NCBI GenBank assembly: GCA_002478505.1
Contig: DLOP01000093.1
Span: 8,536-15,012, forward strand
Direction of reading: 5' to 3'
DNA: 6,477 nucleotides
Origin: Lachnospiraceae bacterium UBA7481
Lineage (GTDB): Bacteria > Bacillota > Clostridia > Lachnospirales > Lachnospiraceae
Shown here: in pieces, positions 4,935-6,477 of the stretch
Layout of the letters: each line of letters begins with the position of its first letter
How positions within the stretch are numbered: the first letter of the stretch is position 1
Program-made: the position numbers and the translations under genes
The notes under the pieces: generated by a model
What the model was told of the DNA's origin: nothing
Database searches by the model: none
What the model saw: only the letters and a program-made list of their open reading frames with translations

Positions 4935-6477
4935 TTACTGGATACAATAGAAAACACCATATGAGGTTTCCGAACAATTCCCCTCTGTGACCCTGTCATA
5001 GTTTGGCACAACTCCGAGTACGACTGTTCCCTGATAATCTACCGCCTGTCGCAGCCCCACGTAAAGTGCCGCCATCTGCGCAGCCAATGTCTTATTTTCT
5101 TCATAATTCCGTTCAGCCGTCATCCAGAATATATCATCTATACTGGAACTATCACCTTGTTCCAACACTTCAGCGTTTTTAAGATTGATCTCTTCACCGT
5201 CCTCTACTCCCTCCACAATAGCAAAATATCTGTTATCATAAATCAGCAAATAGGAAAAATCATGCCCTGTTTCATTCGTAACATGACCTCTGACGGAATG
5301 ATTTGTAACTTCTACATCTTCCGTCAAAATCTCTCCTTTGACCTGATCTGCAGCCCTGCATTGAAACATCGTCGTCTCAAAACTGGTGCCCGGGCGGATT
5401 CCCACGCTCGTTCCGGACAAATCCTCAACGACACGGAAGTAATAATCCGTTGGGTCCTTTGACCAGCCATAATCATTCTGCAGCGGTCCTGCATAGGCGC
5501 ATTCATCCGCCAGTGATATAAGCCAGTCATCATGGTCTGCGCTGTATGCATACAAAACAGAGCCGACCTCCCCATTGTTCCCCGTGTTCACAAAAGTAAC
5601 AGAACACACGGTAGTATCTGCAATTCTAAACCCCTTCCCGGCAAATGATATAATTCCGACAAAAAGGAGTGCCATCGCGGGAACCGTTATCCAGTATAAC
5701 TCACGCTTCTTGAAATGCCGCAATACAAGATAAACCACCGGTCCAACCAGAAGAACATAAATGGCAATCAGTATATTTAAAACACCATAGTTAATATTCG
5801 CCTTCTCCATATCAATAATGCCGAGTGCGCTTTTGATATTATAAGCATATCGAATGCCGCTCTTCTCAGAATTATGGAATGTAGCAATATCCAACTTCGC
5901 CTGTTCCGCAGCCATTGAGAAAATATTCTCAGCCACATAAGTCGTCGTTGCATTGACCACATCGGGATCCGACAATGCATAATACAAATATGTAATACTG
6001 CCGTTACCGGATGACAAGGAATTTCCATATCCTTGTCCGTAATGATAATATCCGTCATACTGGGAAAGTCCCGAGAGAATTGCCGTATCCGTTTCGTAAA
6101 TGTTGGAAAGATACATATCGATGGACACTCCGTAATAATCATACGGACTGTACGATCCTGTTTCGGAATACATATCTCCTCTTCTTCCCTGTTCCGTTAC
6201 AAAATCACCTGTCCCGGACATATAGATCCCAAGGCAGTTTGTCTGCAAAAATTGTGGATCAAAACCGCCCAATACATCATAAGCATAAATACCCGTACCA
6301 AAAATCAACATACCGCCGCGATTCGTCCAATCTTCGATCGCTGCAATGGTATCTTCACTTAACTGAGACGTATCATATTGATCAATAATCAAAAAATCCA
6401 TCTTCTCCAGATCATCTGTCAATGTATTTTTTGAAAGTTCTACCAGTTCTATGGGGTAATTGTTGTTGATGATAAAC
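4935..6477 (-). CDS. Membrane protein with probable glutamine-amidotransferase-like domain (C-terminal 513 residues; 5' end outside window)
   Basis: The frame is open to the window edge, so the true start lies beyond base 6477; the TTG at 6422 is an internal leucine codon. Numbering from the first visible residue: MDFLIIDQYDTSQL and WTNRGGMLIFGTG (within about 26-62) resemble the strand-loop pattern of class I glutamine-amidotransferase/ThuA-like folds, but no Cys is seen at the expected nucleophile turn, so a binding rather than catalytic role is likely. Two membrane segments follow at about 233-255 and 261-280, separated by a basic loop (RHFKKRE), so that loop is cytosolic and both flanking domains are outside. 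The remaining 230 residues look like beta-rich extracytoplasmic domains, with EVTNHSVRGHVTNET at about 389-403. Neighbouring ABC genes suggest a partner role, loosely like GldG beside GldA/GldF. The exact family is not certain and no catalytic function is assigned. Confidence 0.85.
   Translation of the reverse strand, partial: FIINNNYPIELVELSKNTLTDDLEKMDFLIIDQYDTSQLSEDTIAAIEDWTNRGGMLIFGTGIYAYDVLGGFDPQFLQTNCLGIYMSGTGDFVTEQGRRGDMYSETGSYSPYDYYGVSIDMYLSNIYETDTAILSGLSQYDGYYHYGQGYGNSLSSGNGSITYLYYALSDPDVVNATTTYVAENIFSMAAEQAKLDIATFHNSEKSGIRYAYNIKSALGIIDMEKANINYGVLNILIAIYVLLVGPVVYLVLRHFKKRELYWITVPAMALLFVGIISFAGKGFRIADTTVCSVTFVNTGNNGEVGSVLYAYSADHDDWLISLADECAYAGPLQNDYGWSKDPTDYYFRVVEDLSGTSVGIRPGTSFETTMFQCRAADQVKGEILTEDVEVTNHSVRGHVTNETGHDFSYLLIYDNRYFAIVEGVEDGEEINLKNAEVLEQGDSSSIDDIFWMTAERNYEENKTLAAQMAALYVGLRQAVDYQGTVVLGVVPNYDRVTEGNCSETSYGVFYCIQ

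Noticed and set aside
6033..6388. Plus-strand open frames of 109 and 125 codons near the right edge
   Set aside because: Antisense to the GATase-like/TM protein, with no domain features or ribosome binding site.
6420..6422. TTG as a start codon for the first gene
   Set aside because: The same frame stays open for 18 more codons to the window edge with protein-like sequence, and there is no Shine-Dalgarno, so the gene is simply truncated by the window.

Overview
The window looks like chromosomal DNA of a low-to-moderate G+C Firmicute. It is most likely from class Clostridia, perhaps a Lachnospiraceae-type gut bacterium. This rests on the AGGAGG-type ribosome binding sites, the codon use, and the character of the MoxR, DUF58 and ABC proteins. 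The genus cannot be named from sequence alone. There are no RNA genes, mobile elements, CRISPR arrays or phage genes. Coding density is very high, and all real genes lie on the minus strand.

In transcription order (high to low coordinates) the layout is: (1) 6477-4935, the C-terminal part of a large membrane protein with a probable glutamine-amidotransferase-like fold, two adjacent membrane segments and a long extracytoplasmic tail; its 5' end is outside the window. (2) A 114-bp gap with a small inverted repeat and at best a weak promoter. (3) 4820-3897, an ABC-transporter ATPase. (4) 3897-2746, an ABC-2-type permease with a repetitive hydrophilic C-terminal tail. (5) 2753-1299, a three-TM protein with a helical domain and 30 tandem Asx-Gly-Gln triplets. 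(6) 1266-313, a MoxR-family AAA+ ATPase. (7) 302-1, the N-terminal 100 residues of a DUF58 protein with a VWA-type metal-binding motif, cut by the window edge.

Genes 3 to 7 are packed as one operon. The ATPase and permease share one base (TAATG), the permease stop overlaps the next start (ATGGATGA), 32 bp precede moxR, and 10 bp separate moxR from the DUF58 gene, whose Shine-Dalgarno abuts the moxR stop. Gene 1 may be read into the same transcript.

Taken together, the genes join two modules. One is a membrane ABC-2 system with a GATase-like partner, loosely like the GldA/GldF/GldG arrangement. The other is a cytosolic MoxR-DUF58 pair, a class usually proposed to act as a chaperone or remodelling machine on protein complexes. 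The triplet-repeat protein sits between them and probably displays its repeat outside the membrane. This type of cluster recurs in bacteria but its substrate and role are largely unknown. The most unusual parts here are the Gly-x-x repeat, with signs of recent internal duplication, and the hexapeptide-repeat tail on the permease.
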